Numbered from the stretch's first letter, positions 15,211-24,780 are shown. The stretch is 64,000 nucleotides of DNA from Paenibacillus sp. FSL R5-0345 (GCF_000758585.1 NZ_CP009281.1:5766001-5830000); one strand, 5' to 3'. The notes: generated by a model not told the origin, from the sequence alone. Numbers and translations: made by a program.

Positions 15211-17028
15211 TCATTTTCCATCGACAACTGCTTTGGCAGCATGTTCTCCGCTCAGTCGACCGCTAGTTAAGGCATATTGCACAGCACTACCGGTCATGTA
15301 CACTTGATTGTACAAATAGCGATTGGCTGCTTCTCCGCCTGCGTAAAGATTGTTAATGATAGATCCATCTTCTTTTACAACCCTATAGTTCTCGTCAATT
15401 TTCAAGCCGCCAAAAGTCCCCATCGTTCTAGGGTAATTCTTAATCGCATAGAAAGGTCCTTTGTTCACTGCAACAAGCGTTGCCGATTCTTTTCCAAAAG
15501 CATCTTTGCCTGAAGTGACGCCTGCATTGAAAGTATCCATTGTTGTTACTAGTGCATCTCCAGGTAGCTGCATGGCAGAAGATAATTCTGCAATAGTATT
15601 TCCAGTAGCAATCTCATCACTTGGAAGCTTAGCTTCCAGTGTTTTAATCACTTCCGCATTAGCAACACTAGAATCGAGAACCACCCACACTTGTTCATTC
15701 TTAGCTGCCTTATTTGTTACAAGGGCGTAATGGCTATTTTCATTCATGTAACGCTCGCCCTTTTCATTCACATATACCTTCGTTGTATCCCACTCTAGGG
15801 CACTCAAGCCAGGAATACGAGCAGTCATCCCTAAACCGATGATCCATGGGTCTTCATAAAGAGCAGCTCCTAATTTCTCTGCCATAAGAATTCCATCCCC
15901 TGTACTACCTGCACCTGCTGCACTGATATCCATGTTCTCAACAAATTCTGGCAAGAACTCCTTCATTAATTCCTCACTCTTAGCAAAACCACCCGAAGCA
16001 ATGATCACCTTTTTAGCATGAACGATCAGCTTGCTTTCAGCATTCTCAGCCGTAACTCCGATCACATCGCCTTTATCATTCGTGATTAGCTCGGTAGCTT
16101 TGGTCTCCGTAAGGATGTCGATTCCTTTATCCCTAAGTGTCTTTTCCATATTTGCGATTAAGCTTGCTCCACCTGCTTCAGGAAAATGAAGACGAGCTAC
16201 AGGATCAACGCCATAACCTTGTACAGTTGCATATTTATGATTCATGGTATCTACTAACCATTCTGTCGTATCTACAGCAGCATCCATAAAAGTACGCACC
16301 CGATCGTAATCTGGATACTTACTCTCTGGATTACTTGTGCTTTGACGTTCCTTCCACAGCTCTAACCATGACTCTGGTAAGTCTTCAATGCCTTGCTCTT
16401 TTTGAAAACGAGTGCCCGTTGCCCCGATTGCTCCACCAGACAAAGCTGTTGAACCACCTAGCGTTGCTAATTTTTCTAATACGATAACTTTGGCACCATT
16501 CTCAAAAGCGGATCCAGCCGCAGCAAGCCCTGTACCGCCTCCACCAATAATGACAACATCAGTGGTTAACTCCGTTGCCTTTTGCTCCTTAGCATCCGTT
16601 ACAGCTGCCACCTTAAGCGCCTCTACATCTCCACCCGCTTGTTTGACGCAATCCTCCACTGCAGTAAGAATTGCCTTCGAGGAGTTCGTTGCACCAGATA
16701 CAGCATCAACAGCCAATGTCTGTCTCTCAACAATTTGCTGCGGAATACGTTCGAACGGCGTATCACTAAGACCTTTGGTTTCACTTTGTTCCTTCACTAC
16801 AACTGAGACGATCGATTGCTCGTCGAACACAACTTCAACCGTCACATCGCCATTGTTACCAGCGGCTGTCGCCGTATATGTCCCTGCTTTATATATAGCA
16901 GAAGATGAGGTGGTATCTGACTTGGCACTATTGGTAGTCTCTGAAGCAGATGGTGAACACGCCGCTAAACTTAGCAGCAATACAAGACCTAATAACAACA
17001 AGCTTACCCTTTTCAAATTCCTTTTCAT
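15211..17028 (-). CDS. Extracytoplasmic FMN/FAD flavoprotein reductase (fumarate-reductase-like lipoprotein)
   Basis: Membrane-anchored, outward-facing flavoprotein of the flavocytochrome-c/urocanate-reductase family, about 605 residues. Lipoprotein signal with lipobox LSLAAC (C24). FMN-binding domain (about 47-130) with the covalent flavinylation motif SGATNSS, in which Thr114 would receive FMN through ApbE. Then the FAD-binding reductase domain (VVIIGGGGTGLAAAG near residue 157, C-terminal LYAGGEAANR). It likely reduces a small electron acceptor (fumarate, urocanate or similar); which one is unknown. ATG 17028 has AAGGGGGAA upstream; a longer start is rejected because it lies before the signal. 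Its promoter has MerR-type spacing and the upstream gene encodes a MerR regulator. Confidence 0.9.
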   Translation of the reverse strand: MKRNLKRVSLLLLGLVLLLSLAACSPSASETTNSAKSDTTSSSAIYKAGTYTATAAGNNGDVTVEVVFDEQSIVSVVVKEQSETKGLSDTPFERIPQQIVERQTLAVDAVSGATNSSKAILTAVEDCVKQAGGDVEALKVAAVTDAKEQKATELTTDVVIIGGGGTGLAAAGSAFENGAKVIVLEKLATLGGSTALSGGAIGATGTRFQKEQGIEDLPESWLELWKERQSTSNPESKYPDYDRVRTFMDAAVDTTEWLVDTMNHKYATVQGYGVDPVARLHFPEAGGASLIANMEKTLRDKGIDILTETKATELITNDKGDVIGVTAENAESKLIVHAKKVIIASGGFAKSEELMKEFLPEFVENMDISAAGAGSTGDGILMAEKLGAALYEDPWIIGLGMTARIPGLSALEWDTTKVYVNEKGERYMNENSHYALVTNKAAKNEQVWVVLDSSVANAEVIKTLEAKLPSDEIATGNTIAELSSAMQLPGDALVTTMDTFNAGVTSGKDAFGKESATLVAVNKGPFYAIKNYPRTMGTFGGLKIDENYRVVKEDGSIINNLYAGGEAANRYLYNQVYMTGSAVQYALTSGRLSGEHAAKAVVDGK

Positions 17029-17073
17029 TCTTGTTCCCCCTTGATCTATAAGCACGTAATGATTACTACCCTG

Positions 17074-17104
17074 AGTGTAAATTCTGGGGTCATCACCACG
17101 TCAA
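17074..17104 (-). promoter_or_regulatory. Promoter with MerR-type 19-bp spacer
   Basis: On the minus strand -35 TTGACG (17104-17099) and -10 TACACT (17079-17074) are separated by exactly 19 bp, the elongated spacing that MerR-family activators correct by twisting DNA (known for the family). An ACCC...GGGT dyad overlaps the spacer and -10 (17091 to 17069), with partly symmetric ACGT flanks. It lies 46 bp before the flavoprotein start and 70 bp after the MerR-like gene. Confidence 0.6.
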
Positions 17105-17173
17105 GGGAACTTTGTGAAAAAAAGCACATTAAAAATCACGAAAAAAAGAAAAGTATGGGGTTAACCCAATATT

Positions 17174-18448
17174 TTAGGAAATCAAATTTTGTCTTCTTTT
17201 CCGCTCAAATTCGTTCGCAGGTGAAATGTTATCGATCTGACTTTTTTTCCTGCCCGCATACAGCATTAGATATTGTTCTTTATCATTCATATCAATATAG
17301 GGGTTATTCTCAAGAACCGGACCGATTTCTGCAACCTCTAGCTGTGAAAAATACAAAGCATCCAATCTTTCCAATATTCTATTTTTATTAAAGTAATCTC
17401 TTAATTCAAGCGGAATGTTTATGAAGTCCTTGCTTTTCGTTCCGATATGAGGATAGGCACCCGTGAGAAGACCCTCTTCTTTTAAAAACGGCGATACAAT
17501 ATCTAATAGGGATTTATTCGTTGATTTAGCGTATATTCTGCTCATCCAATGATCGATGATGATATCCATAGAGGATTCTGCAATCGGTAATTGATCCATG
17601 GCACAGCAGAAAAAGATGAAGTTACTATGCTCATGCTGTTGCACTAAATTATCCTTCACACTCGTTATTCTGTCCTTGTCATGACAAATAAGCACATAAG
17701 TGCAGCCTTTAGGCAGGTAATCAATATACTGCATTAGAAATCTACCCACACAATTATCTAACTCCATGATATATTTAGGGCTATTTCCGTGGTTTAAAAT
17801 ATAGTCGATGATCGTATGAGTTCCGTTATACATAAAATTCACAAACTTCGGCGAAGTCACCTCGAGGAATTTTTTCTTCGAAGGGATCTCAATCTTTTTC
17901 CTTACCGCCTTCTTATCGATGTAGATTCCATCTTCTATCACAGCAATGTAACCGCATTCACAATGAACAGTAGCTTCGATCAGCATACTTTTTTCTACAA
18001 TCCCGTCACTGATCTCCAAAGCTTGCTTGCAACAAGGGCAATATAATAATCCTGTAGAGGACAGAGGAAATCCCAGTCTTTTCTTTTCACTGATTCCATA
18101 CCTTTTCAACTCATTGATTCGATCTTTCAGGAGGAAGTCAATCTCCTTACATCTTTGCTGTTCTTTCAGATTCTGCTCTTTTTTTCGCTCCAGTAAGGAT
18201 AAATAGAAATCTCTGAACTCATCTGTCTTTTCACCGCCAATGCGATTGAAGCATAAAATCTCCTGAATTTCAGTCAGCGAAAAATCCAACTGCTTCAGCA
18301 TCGTAATTTTTTCGATATCACAGCTATCTTCTTCACTAAATTTATACTGCCAGCCCTGTTTTTCAGCAACTAGAAGGCCCATATCTATATAATGGCGAAT
18401 GGTATCTTGCGTCACGTTATTCTTTTTGGAGAATTCACCAATTTTCAT
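17174..18448 (-). CDS. MerR-type regulator fused to zinc-ribbon and methyltransferase-like domain
   Basis: About 424 residues. N-terminal MerR helix-turn-helix (MKIGEFSKKNNVTQDTIRHY) and coiled-coil linker up to about residue 115. Then a Cys-rich segment (LLYCPCCKQAL ... VHCECGYIA) that looks like a zinc ribbon, as in RlmA-type rRNA methyltransferases. The C-terminal ~230 residues resemble a class I methyltransferase fold (YIMELDNCVGRFLMQYID in motif I position, AMDQLPIAESSMDIIIDHW in motif IV position), but the glycine-rich SAM loop is degenerate, so it may bind a ligand rather than methylate. ATG 18448 has AAAGGAG eight bases upstream; ATG 18472 lacks one. Located just upstream of a 19-bp-spacer promoter, so it probably controls the flavoprotein gene. 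Confidence 0.75.
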   Translation of the reverse strand: MKIGEFSKKNNVTQDTIRHYIDMGLLVAEKQGWQYKFSEEDSCDIEKITMLKQLDFSLTEIQEILCFNRIGGEKTDEFRDFYLSLLERKKEQNLKEQQRCKEIDFLLKDRINELKRYGISEKKRLGFPLSSTGLLYCPCCKQALEISDGIVEKSMLIEATVHCECGYIAVIEDGIYIDKKAVRKKIEIPSKKKFLEVTSPKFVNFMYNGTHTIIDYILNHGNSPKYIMELDNCVGRFLMQYIDYLPKGCTYVLICHDKDRITSVKDNLVQQHEHSNFIFFCCAMDQLPIAESSMDIIIDHWMSRIYAKSTNKSLLDIVSPFLKEEGLLTGAYPHIGTKSKDFINIPLELRDYFNKNRILERLDALYFSQLEVAEIGPVLENNPYIDMNDKEQYLMLYAGRKKSQIDNISPANEFERKRRQNLIS

Positions 18449-18575
18449 TTTTCTTTGCTCCTTTTTAGTCATATGAGGTACAAGATTTCAGGATCGTAAC
18501 ATAATTAATTGTGAAAAATAGCACAAACTTCTCGGTTACTACTATATCATGAAACTCAAGGAAATTATGTACATA

Positions 18576-18606
18576 AAACAAAAGCCTGACCATTAGTGGC
18601 CAGGCT
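18576..18606 (-). terminator. Terminator of the stalk-domain protein gene
   Basis: On the minus strand AGCCTGGCC pairs with GGTCAGGCT (one G-U) around ACTAAT, followed by TTTTGTTTT. Confidence 0.85.
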
Positions 18607-18646
18607 AAAAGAGCTAAAAGTCTCATTCCAATTCCATATCGTACGT

Positions 18647-21334
18647 TTAATCTCTTCCGTCACGCCCTGAGCTTAATTCAAACTCCTCCGTTGAATTTGA
18701 AAGACCGCCATTCTGCATACCGCTATTATTGGCTACAGCAAGAATATACACCTTATACTTAATACCTTTAACAATTGAATTGCCGTTAACATCCCTTATC
18801 GCAGTGAATGTTGAAGGATTCGTCCCGTTAGGGGTTACCGACGAATAATAGGAGGAATTCACCGCAAGTGCATCCGCCGTACCAAACCCTTGTTTAGACG
18901 GAACCACCAATACTCGGTATTCTGAGATGTTGGATTCATTGGCTGATTTGTCGAAACTGATCAGGATTCTACCATTGTCTTCTCTATACGTTACATTTGT
19001 TACAGAGATCACCGGACTTTTATTCGCAGATAACGTAATGGCTGATGATTCCCCGGAAATTGCATTTGGACCCGCATAATTTCCGTTGCCGGCAGATAAT
19101 ACATACACTTTATAACTAATTCCAGCCTTTATTAAATTACCACGTACGTCTCTGGCGGAAGAATCTAATACTTGACTGGTACTGCTGCCCGATGTGCTTA
19201 CCGAGGTGTAATTAGCACTGGATACATTATTTGCATCAGACAGGCTAAAACTGCTGTAATCAGACGTAGGTACCACCATAATCCGGTATTGGTTGATGTA
19301 AGTTTCATCTGTGGCGTGGTTAAACGATACCTGCAAATCCCGGCCGTCGCCGTAGTCATTAACATCGCTAACATTCAAGTTTGTAACAGCCTTTAGGCTG
19401 GAATTATTAAACAATGTAACTATCGGTGAAGCGGAAGAGAGCTCATTAGAATCCGAATAACCTCCGCTTCCAACAGATAACACATACACTCTATAGCTAC
19501 TCCCACTCTTAATCAGATCACCGAGAACATCTCTAGTTGACGAATACAAGACCTGATTTGTAGAAGACCCACTTGTACTAACAGCTGTATAGTTGCCACT
19601 TACTACATTATTAGCTGCGTATAAATCAAAACTGCCATAATATGACGTTGGAACTACCATAATTCGGTACTGACTGATATAGGTTTCGTCCGTTGCATGA
19701 GTAAATGACACTCTCAAATCTCGGCCATCTCCATAATCATAAACATCGCTGACACTGAGGTTATAGACTGTGCTCACACTGGAATCATAAATTAATGTAA
19801 TTACTGATGAAGCATTCGAAAGAACATTCCCTCCTGAATTTTTTCCGCTTCCAATAGATAAGATATATACTTTGTAGCTGACTCCATTCTTTATCAAAGC
19901 TCCACGTACATCTCTGGCTGACGAGCTCAATGTTAGGCTGGTTGAAGTACCATTTGTACTAGCCGCTGTATAGTTGGCATTTGTTACATTATTGGCTTCG
20001 GCTAAACTAAAGCTGCTGTAATATGACGTTGGAACCACCATGATCCGGTACTGGCTAATATAGGTTTCGTCCGTCGCATGAGTAAATGACACCCTTAAAT
20101 CTCGGCCATCATTATAGTTGCTAACGTCGCTGACAGTTAAGTTAGAGACACCTATGTTGGTCAGTGTTATTGCAGAGGAAACAGAAGACAATACATTATT
20201 AGCTGCATTGCTGTTATCCATCGCCATAACAAACACTCTATAGATTACGCCTGTTTTAAGAAGTGCTCCGTCTGTATCTCTGGATGCTGAAGATAAAATT
20301 TGAGTGATATTATTCCCTGTCTTACTGACTAGCGTGCTGTTCGCACTAGATACATTATTGGCTGTGGTTAAATTAAAATTCGAATAATTATTACCTTTAA
20401 CAACGAATATCCGATAAGAACTTATCTTCGACTCATCTGACAGCTTATTGAAGCTGACCGATAAATCTCTTCCATCCCCATAATCACTTATATCATTTAC
20501 TTGTACATTATTTATTGCTGTTACAGTCTTATTCACTAGTGTTATAGAGGAGGACCCAATAGAAAGTGCACTGGTATTACTTCCTTTGCCAACCGTCAAG
20601 ACATACGCCACATACGCTTGATTATTCTTAATTGAATCACCATCAACAGTCCTCGAAATGGATGTTAATTTAATCGAAGGATTTGTGCCTGTCGGTAATA
20701 CCGTAGAATAATTGTAAGAGGCTACCGCTTGTGCGGATGACAGGTTGAGAATATTCCCTGACTTCACAATCAGAACACGGTAATGATCTACTAGAGATTC
20801 ATTAACTGCTCGTGTGAAGCTAACCTGAAGATCCCGACCGTCACCATAATCACTCACATCCTGCGCTACTATGTTAGATACTGGTCCAGCGTTTCCAACA
20901 TTCGAGGCAGAAGTCGTTATAGTTACAACTTGCGTCTTAGGGTTCCATCCCACTTCATGGCCCAGCGCTTCACTGACGAACCTTGTTGGGACCATCGTTC
21001 TCCCCTTCAGATTTAAACCAGGCACGTCTAGCGTTACAGCCTTATTGTTAATGGTGGCTGTCTTTGAGCCAATCTTTAACATAATCGTTGTATTATCTTT
21101 AGTCGCAGTTACAGTTTGTGCCTTTTGATCCCACTTGATGGAGGCATTAAAGGCCTCAAAAATAGCCCGCAGCGGTACCATCGTCCGCCCGTTCACCATT
21201 ACCGGTGCTTGATCTGTAGACAATCGAACACCGTCAATAATAATACTGATCGGAGTAGCAGCCTTCACTGAAGATTGAAACATCATCGGAAAGGCTACTA
21301 AAACCACTAAAATTGAAATCCATAACTTTTTCAC
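18647..21334 (-). CDS. Secreted copper-amine-oxidase-N ('stalk') domain protein with six beta-rich repeats
   Basis: Secreted surface protein of about 895 residues. The GTG at 21334 has AGGAGGG upstream and opens a signal peptide (VKKLWISILVVLVAF, cleavage probably after VKA). Residues about 25-145 hold two units of the copper-amine-oxidase N-terminal domain (PVMVNGRTMVPLRAIFEAF and LKGRTMVPTRFVSEALGHEV), common in Paenibacillus wall proteins. The rest consists of six ~115-125-residue repeats, each starting near [DN]V.DYGDGRDL.VSF and continuing with YRI.VV and a conserved IK.G..Y.VY.LS segment; repeats 3-5 are nearly identical, 1, 2 and 6 are divergent. They look like fibronectin-III-type sandwiches. 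No anchor is visible. Function unknown; adhesion or wall binding is a guess. Confidence 0.85.
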   Translation of the reverse strand: MKKLWISILVVLVAFPMMFQSSVKAATPISIIIDGVRLSTDQAPVMVNGRTMVPLRAIFEAFNASIKWDQKAQTVTATKDNTTIMLKIGSKTATINNKAVTLDVPGLNLKGRTMVPTRFVSEALGHEVGWNPKTQVVTITTSASNVGNAGPVSNIVAQDVSDYGDGRDLQVSFTRAVNESLVDHYRVLIVKSGNILNLSSAQAVASYNYSTVLPTGTNPSIKLTSISRTVDGDSIKNNQAYVAYVLTVGKGSNTSALSIGSSSITLVNKTVTAINNVQVNDISDYGDGRDLSVSFNKLSDESKISSYRIFVVKGNNYSNFNLTTANNVSSANSTLVSKTGNNITQILSSASRDTDGALLKTGVIYRVFVMAMDNSNAANNVLSSVSSAITLTNIGVSNLTVSDVSNYNDGRDLRVSFTHATDETYISQYRIMVVPTSYYSSFSLAEANNVTNANYTAASTNGTSTSLTLSSSARDVRGALIKNGVSYKVYILSIGSGKNSGGNVLSNASSVITLIYDSSVSTVYNLSVSDVYDYGDGRDLRVSFTHATDETYISQYRIMVVPTSYYGSFDLYAANNVVSGNYTAVSTSGSSTNQVLYSSTRDVLGDLIKSGSSYRVYVLSVGSGGYSDSNELSSASPIVTLFNNSSLKAVTNLNVSDVNDYGDGRDLQVSFNHATDETYINQYRIMVVPTSDYSSFSLSDANNVSSANYTSVSTSGSSTSQVLDSSARDVRGNLIKAGISYKVYVLSAGNGNYAGPNAISGESSAITLSANKSPVISVTNVTYREDNGRILISFDKSANESNISEYRVLVVPSKQGFGTADALAVNSSYYSSVTPNGTNPSTFTAIRDVNGNSIVKGIKYKVYILAVANNSGMQNGGLSNSTEEFELSSGRDGRD

Positions 21335-21423
21335 AAATCCACCCTCCTGGAATGACGAATACATTTTTTACCTACTTATTTGACGCCTCTAAGTATATAA
21401 AAGTTTCATGATTTATAGGTTAC

Positions 21424-21511
21424 AAAAAAATAATCTTCCCCATCAGTCCATGATGGAAGACGGGGTATGCGCTCAGAGAAAAAAGAGAGAGCGGTATTAC
21501 CACACTCTCTC
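21424..21511 (-). terminator. Tandem terminators after the iron-permease gene
   Basis: Two hairpins on the minus strand. The first (21511-21485) pairs GAGAGAG with CTCTCTC around a 13-base loop and ends in TTTTTT. The second (21460-21434) pairs TCTTCC/GGAAGA with a bulge, followed by an interrupted T-run. Together they separate the iron-uptake operon from the stalk-protein gene. Confidence 0.7.
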
Positions 21512-21546
21512 CTTCCAGTACTCAAATTATTTAGCTTGGCGAAGAT

Positions 21547-23616
21547 TTACAATTTTCTAACCTGTGATCTATACATTAGAAATAGGAAATACGGAGCTCC
21601 GATCAACATAATAATAAGGCCTGATGGGATTTCTTTCGGTGCCATTATGGTTCTTCCCAGCGTATCCGCAATCACGAGCATCAATCCGCCAAGTAATCCT
21701 GACAGAACAATAGATCGTCTTGTGTGATGCCCAATCATCATCCGTACCGCATGCGGCGCCATAAGTCCGAGGAACCCAATGGTTCCTACACTTGCAACGG
21801 CTCCCGCTGCAAGCATCACACCGATAATCATCGCCCAAAGTCGAGTTCCGCGAACGGGCAGACCCAAACCTGTTGAACTCTCATCTCCAAATGCTAATAA
21901 ATCGAATCTGCGTCCTAAATAATAAGCCATTGGAACAAGTACAATCAAAAAGATAAACAAGCTATTAAATTGATTCCAGCTTCGTCCGTAAGTCGAACCC
22001 GTTAACCAAATTAAGGAGCTGCTGCTCCATAAACTTCCCTTAACGATCATAACCTGTATTCCCGCAGAGGCAATGGCTGATACAGCGATTCCAAGCAGAA
22101 TAAGGACCGATGGATTCAAGGCTCTACGCCATGCCATAACAAACACAAAGGCTGCAGCTAGAGCACCACCCGCAATTGCTGCAATGGGGACCGCTATTAC
22201 CGTCAGTGCCGGAAAAGCGATCATCACAGTTAGCGCCCCCAATCCAGCACCCGAGGTCACACCAATAATGGAGGCATCGGCCAGCGGATTTCGGACAGCG
22301 CTTTGAATCAAGACACCGCTAATGGCAAGCGCTATACCGCCGCCAGCCGCAACAAGTGTACGCGGAAGTCGTAAATTCAACAGGACGGAATACGATCCAT
22401 CTCCGCTGTGGACAAGACTGCTCAACAAATCCCTGATCGGTATTCTCGTTCCCCCAAGTGACAAACTCACAAGGATAACAACAATGAGCAGGACGGTCAT
22501 AAATATGACCGTGGGAACAAAGCGCATCCGAAGCGCTGTTCCGCCTATATTCATAGATGACTGACCAGAGCCTGAACCTGAGATATTTTTCATCTTGGTG
22601 AGGACTAGCCAAATGAGCCAAGGCGCTCCAATGATCGCCATAACTGCCCCAACTGGCATCTCCCCTACACTGCTACGAACCACGCGCGCAAGCGTATCCG
22701 CTGCCGTAATGAGCAGGGCTCCCCACAACGCACTTGCAGGAATGAGCAGGTGGTGCTTTCGAATACCACTAAGCCGAACCAGATGAGGAGCCACTAGACC
22801 AACAAATCCGATCGGACCGACCACGCTGACCACGACCGCAGCCAATAATACAGATAAACCTAGACCTAAACCCCGTGCCAATCCAACACGTTGCCCAAGC
22901 GAGCGGGCAGTGGATTCATCAAGCTCCAGCGCATCAAATTGTCTACCTGCGAGCATAGCTGCTATAAGCAATGGAATTACAAACGGCCAGGCATACTTAA
23001 CACCGTCCCAATCTAGCTGTATCAATGAGCCTGAGCCCCATAAGAATAGGTTTTGTGTTTCGTTCTTGTTAAAAATATGTAGGGCCGATGTAAAAGCTCC
23101 GAGAACCATAGACACAATCATACCTGATAATGCCAATCGGACAGGCGTAGCCCCTTTACCACCGCTCAACAAATAAGCGGCTAATGCGGCAAGCAGTCCC
23201 CCTGCTACTGCAAGCAAGAATGGGAACTGATGCTGCAAAGCTGGAAAAGTAACCATTCCAAGGACAACCATAAAATAAGCTCCGGCATTAATCCCTAATG
23301 TATCTGAGGAAGCCAGCGGATTCTTCGTTATCGTTTGCAGTAATGCTCCAGCCGCAGCCAGGGCGGCCCCAGCCAGTAGGCCTATCACCGTACGCGGCAT
23401 CCGGATATCCCAGAGCAGATTATGTTCCATCACATCCTGGCGATTCAGCAATCCCTCCAACACCGTAGCTGCAGGGATTTTGGCTTCACCGAAGCCTAGG
23501 CTTAGAATGGACAGAACAAAGAGGGCGGCAAGGCCGCCCCCAAATATTACAATGATACGCCAGATCATTCCACTCGAGGCTTCTTTTCTGCTCTTCCCGT
23601 TCATAAAAGCACTCAT
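21547..23616 (-). CDS. Fused FecCD-type siderophore ABC permease (FhuB-like double permease)
   Basis: Membrane component of an iron-siderophore importer. 689 residues, about twice the usual FecCD permease, with two homologous halves (about 1-345 and 350-689). Each half has the family signatures: L(W/N)DIRMPRTVIGLLAGAAL / LLNLRLPRTLVAAGGGIAL, then NPLA(S/D), and near the end GPIGFVGLVAPHLVR / GTIGFLGLMAPHAVRM. About 18-20 membrane helices. Such fusions are known as FhuB in Gram-negative bacteria. The start ATG overlaps the upstream stop codon (ATGA), implying translational coupling. No ATPase gene follows; one must be supplied from elsewhere. Likely Fur-controlled through the boxes upstream of the binding-protein gene. 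Confidence 0.92.
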   Translation of the reverse strand: MSAFMNGKSRKEASSGMIWRIIVIFGGGLAALFVLSILSLGFGEAKIPAATVLEGLLNRQDVMEHNLLWDIRMPRTVIGLLAGAALAAAGALLQTITKNPLASSDTLGINAGAYFMVVLGMVTFPALQHQFPFLLAVAGGLLAALAAYLLSGGKGATPVRLALSGMIVSMVLGAFTSALHIFNKNETQNLFLWGSGSLIQLDWDGVKYAWPFVIPLLIAAMLAGRQFDALELDESTARSLGQRVGLARGLGLGLSVLLAAVVVSVVGPIGFVGLVAPHLVRLSGIRKHHLLIPASALWGALLITAADTLARVVRSSVGEMPVGAVMAIIGAPWLIWLVLTKMKNISGSGSGQSSMNIGGTALRMRFVPTVIFMTVLLIVVILVSLSLGGTRIPIRDLLSSLVHSGDGSYSVLLNLRLPRTLVAAGGGIALAISGVLIQSAVRNPLADASIIGVTSGAGLGALTVMIAFPALTVIAVPIAAIAGGALAAAFVFVMAWRRALNPSVLILLGIAVSAIASAGIQVMIVKGSLWSSSSLIWLTGSTYGRSWNQFNSLFIFLIVLVPMAYYLGRRFDLLAFGDESSTGLGLPVRGTRLWAMIIGVMLAAGAVASVGTIGFLGLMAPHAVRMMIGHHTRRSIVLSGLLGGLMLVIADTLGRTIMAPKEIPSGLIIMLIGAPYFLFLMYRSQVRKL

Positions 23617-24635
23617 TTCGTTAATGTATTTATAACTTCATCCACGATAACTTTGGAGGAGATCGGACCGCCGAAAACCCAAGTAGTACTGCTCAAACCG
23701 AAAGTACGATTCTCTTTCACAAAGTTAAGGCCGTTCCACACGGAATTATCCTTCAGCTCTTTCGTGAAAATATTATCATCCTTCTGGACGATATACATCA
23801 GGTTAGTATCCTGAACAGCCGGCAATGCTTCAACCGTTGATGTAGTGAAGCCGTAAGCTTCGAATTTTTCGGGTTTCCAGTCGTTCTTCAAACCAATCCG
23901 CTCCAATGTTTGTACAGCAAGTGAGTTATCTGTAAAAAGACGCAATGTTGCTGCATTCTGGTAGCTGTAAGCTTGCGTCAGCACGTAATTCAAGCCTTCT
24001 TTACCTGCTTCAGCCAGCTTTGCCTTCGCTTCCGCATAATGTGCATCCAGGTCAGCAAGAACCTTGTCGCCTTCCGCGGTTTTACCTACAGCCGCTGCAA
24101 TCGTTTTGAAAGTATCTTCCATCAACGTATACTGATTGCCTTGTCCTTCTTCCGGATACAGACCGAAAATCAGTGTTGGAGCGATGCCTTTTAATTGATC
24201 ATAAATTCCTTCGTGTCCACCCGTATTCGCAATAATCAAATCTGGTTTTAATGAAGCAATGGTCTCTAGATCCGGCTCGTCGCGTGAACCAACATCCGTT
24301 ACGCTTGCATCGAGTGGTACTTCAGAAGTTACATATAACTTGTAGTTTTCGTTATCGGCGTTCCCCACCGGCTGCATTCCGAGCGCAATAATATCTTCTG
24401 TAAATGTCCATTCCAGAACTACAACCTTTTGCGCAGGTTTATCCAACTTAACCTCGCCTTTAGAATCTTTTAATACGATCGGACCGCTTGTAGATTCACT
24501 ACTTGCATTTTCAGAAGCTGGTTTGTCATTTGCTCCCGCGTTCGATGTTGAATTATTCTTTTGGCTAGTACCACAGCCAGATACTACCAATATGATAGCA
24601 ATAACCATAAATAAACTAATTAACCTTTTGTGCAT
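23613..24635 (-). CDS. Iron-siderophore ABC transporter substrate-binding lipoprotein
   Basis: Surface lipoprotein that captures ferric siderophore for the fused permease. 340 residues. Lipobox LVVSGC with Cys21, an Asn/Ser-rich linker, then the two-lobed FecB/FhuD fold: KVVVLEWTFTEDIIALGMQP at the start of lobe 1 and DEPDLETIASLKPDLIIANT, the typical helical-backbone entry motif. ATG 24635 follows AGGGGG. Two Fur boxes lie 43-78 bp upstream. Overlaps the permease start by 4 bp. Whether hydroxamate, catecholate or citrate is bound is not readable. Confidence 0.92.
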   Translation of the reverse strand: MHKRLISLFMVIAIILVVSGCGTSQKNNSTSNAGANDKPASENASSESTSGPIVLKDSKGEVKLDKPAQKVVVLEWTFTEDIIALGMQPVGNADNENYKLYVTSEVPLDASVTDVGSRDEPDLETIASLKPDLIIANTGGHEGIYDQLKGIAPTLIFGLYPEEGQGNQYTLMEDTFKTIAAAVGKTAEGDKVLADLDAHYAEAKAKLAEAGKEGLNYVLTQAYSYQNAATLRLFTDNSLAVQTLERIGLKNDWKPEKFEAYGFTTSTVEALPAVQDTNLMYIVQKDDNIFTKELKDNSVWNGLNFVKENRTFGLSSTTWVFGGPISSKVIVDEVINTLTK

Positions 24636-24677
24636 CCTCTTTATCCCCCTGTATGTACCGCTCGAAGTTATATTCTA

Positions 24678-24692
24678 TGATAATTGTTATCA
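24678..24692. promoter_or_regulatory. Fur box 1
   Basis: TGATAATTGTTATCA matches the 7-1-7 Fur consensus TGATAATNATTATCA with one mismatch. A possible -10 TATAAC lies at 24672-24667 on the minus strand, so this box would fall in the promoter spacer. Confidence 0.8.
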
Positions 24693-24698
24693 TTCTAC

Positions 24699-24713
24699 TG
24701 ATAATGATTATCA
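24699..24713. promoter_or_regulatory. Fur box 2
   Basis: TGATAATGATTATCA is a perfect 7-1-7 Fur box. Its centre is 21 bp from that of the first box, two helical turns, so two Fur dimers could bind the same DNA face. Predicts iron repression of the siderophore-binding-protein and permease genes. Confidence 0.88.
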
Positions 24714-24780
24714 TAGAGAACATAATAGTTATCTTATACGTGATTCCGCTGAAAGTCAAAGTTAAAATTTTATATTCTCT

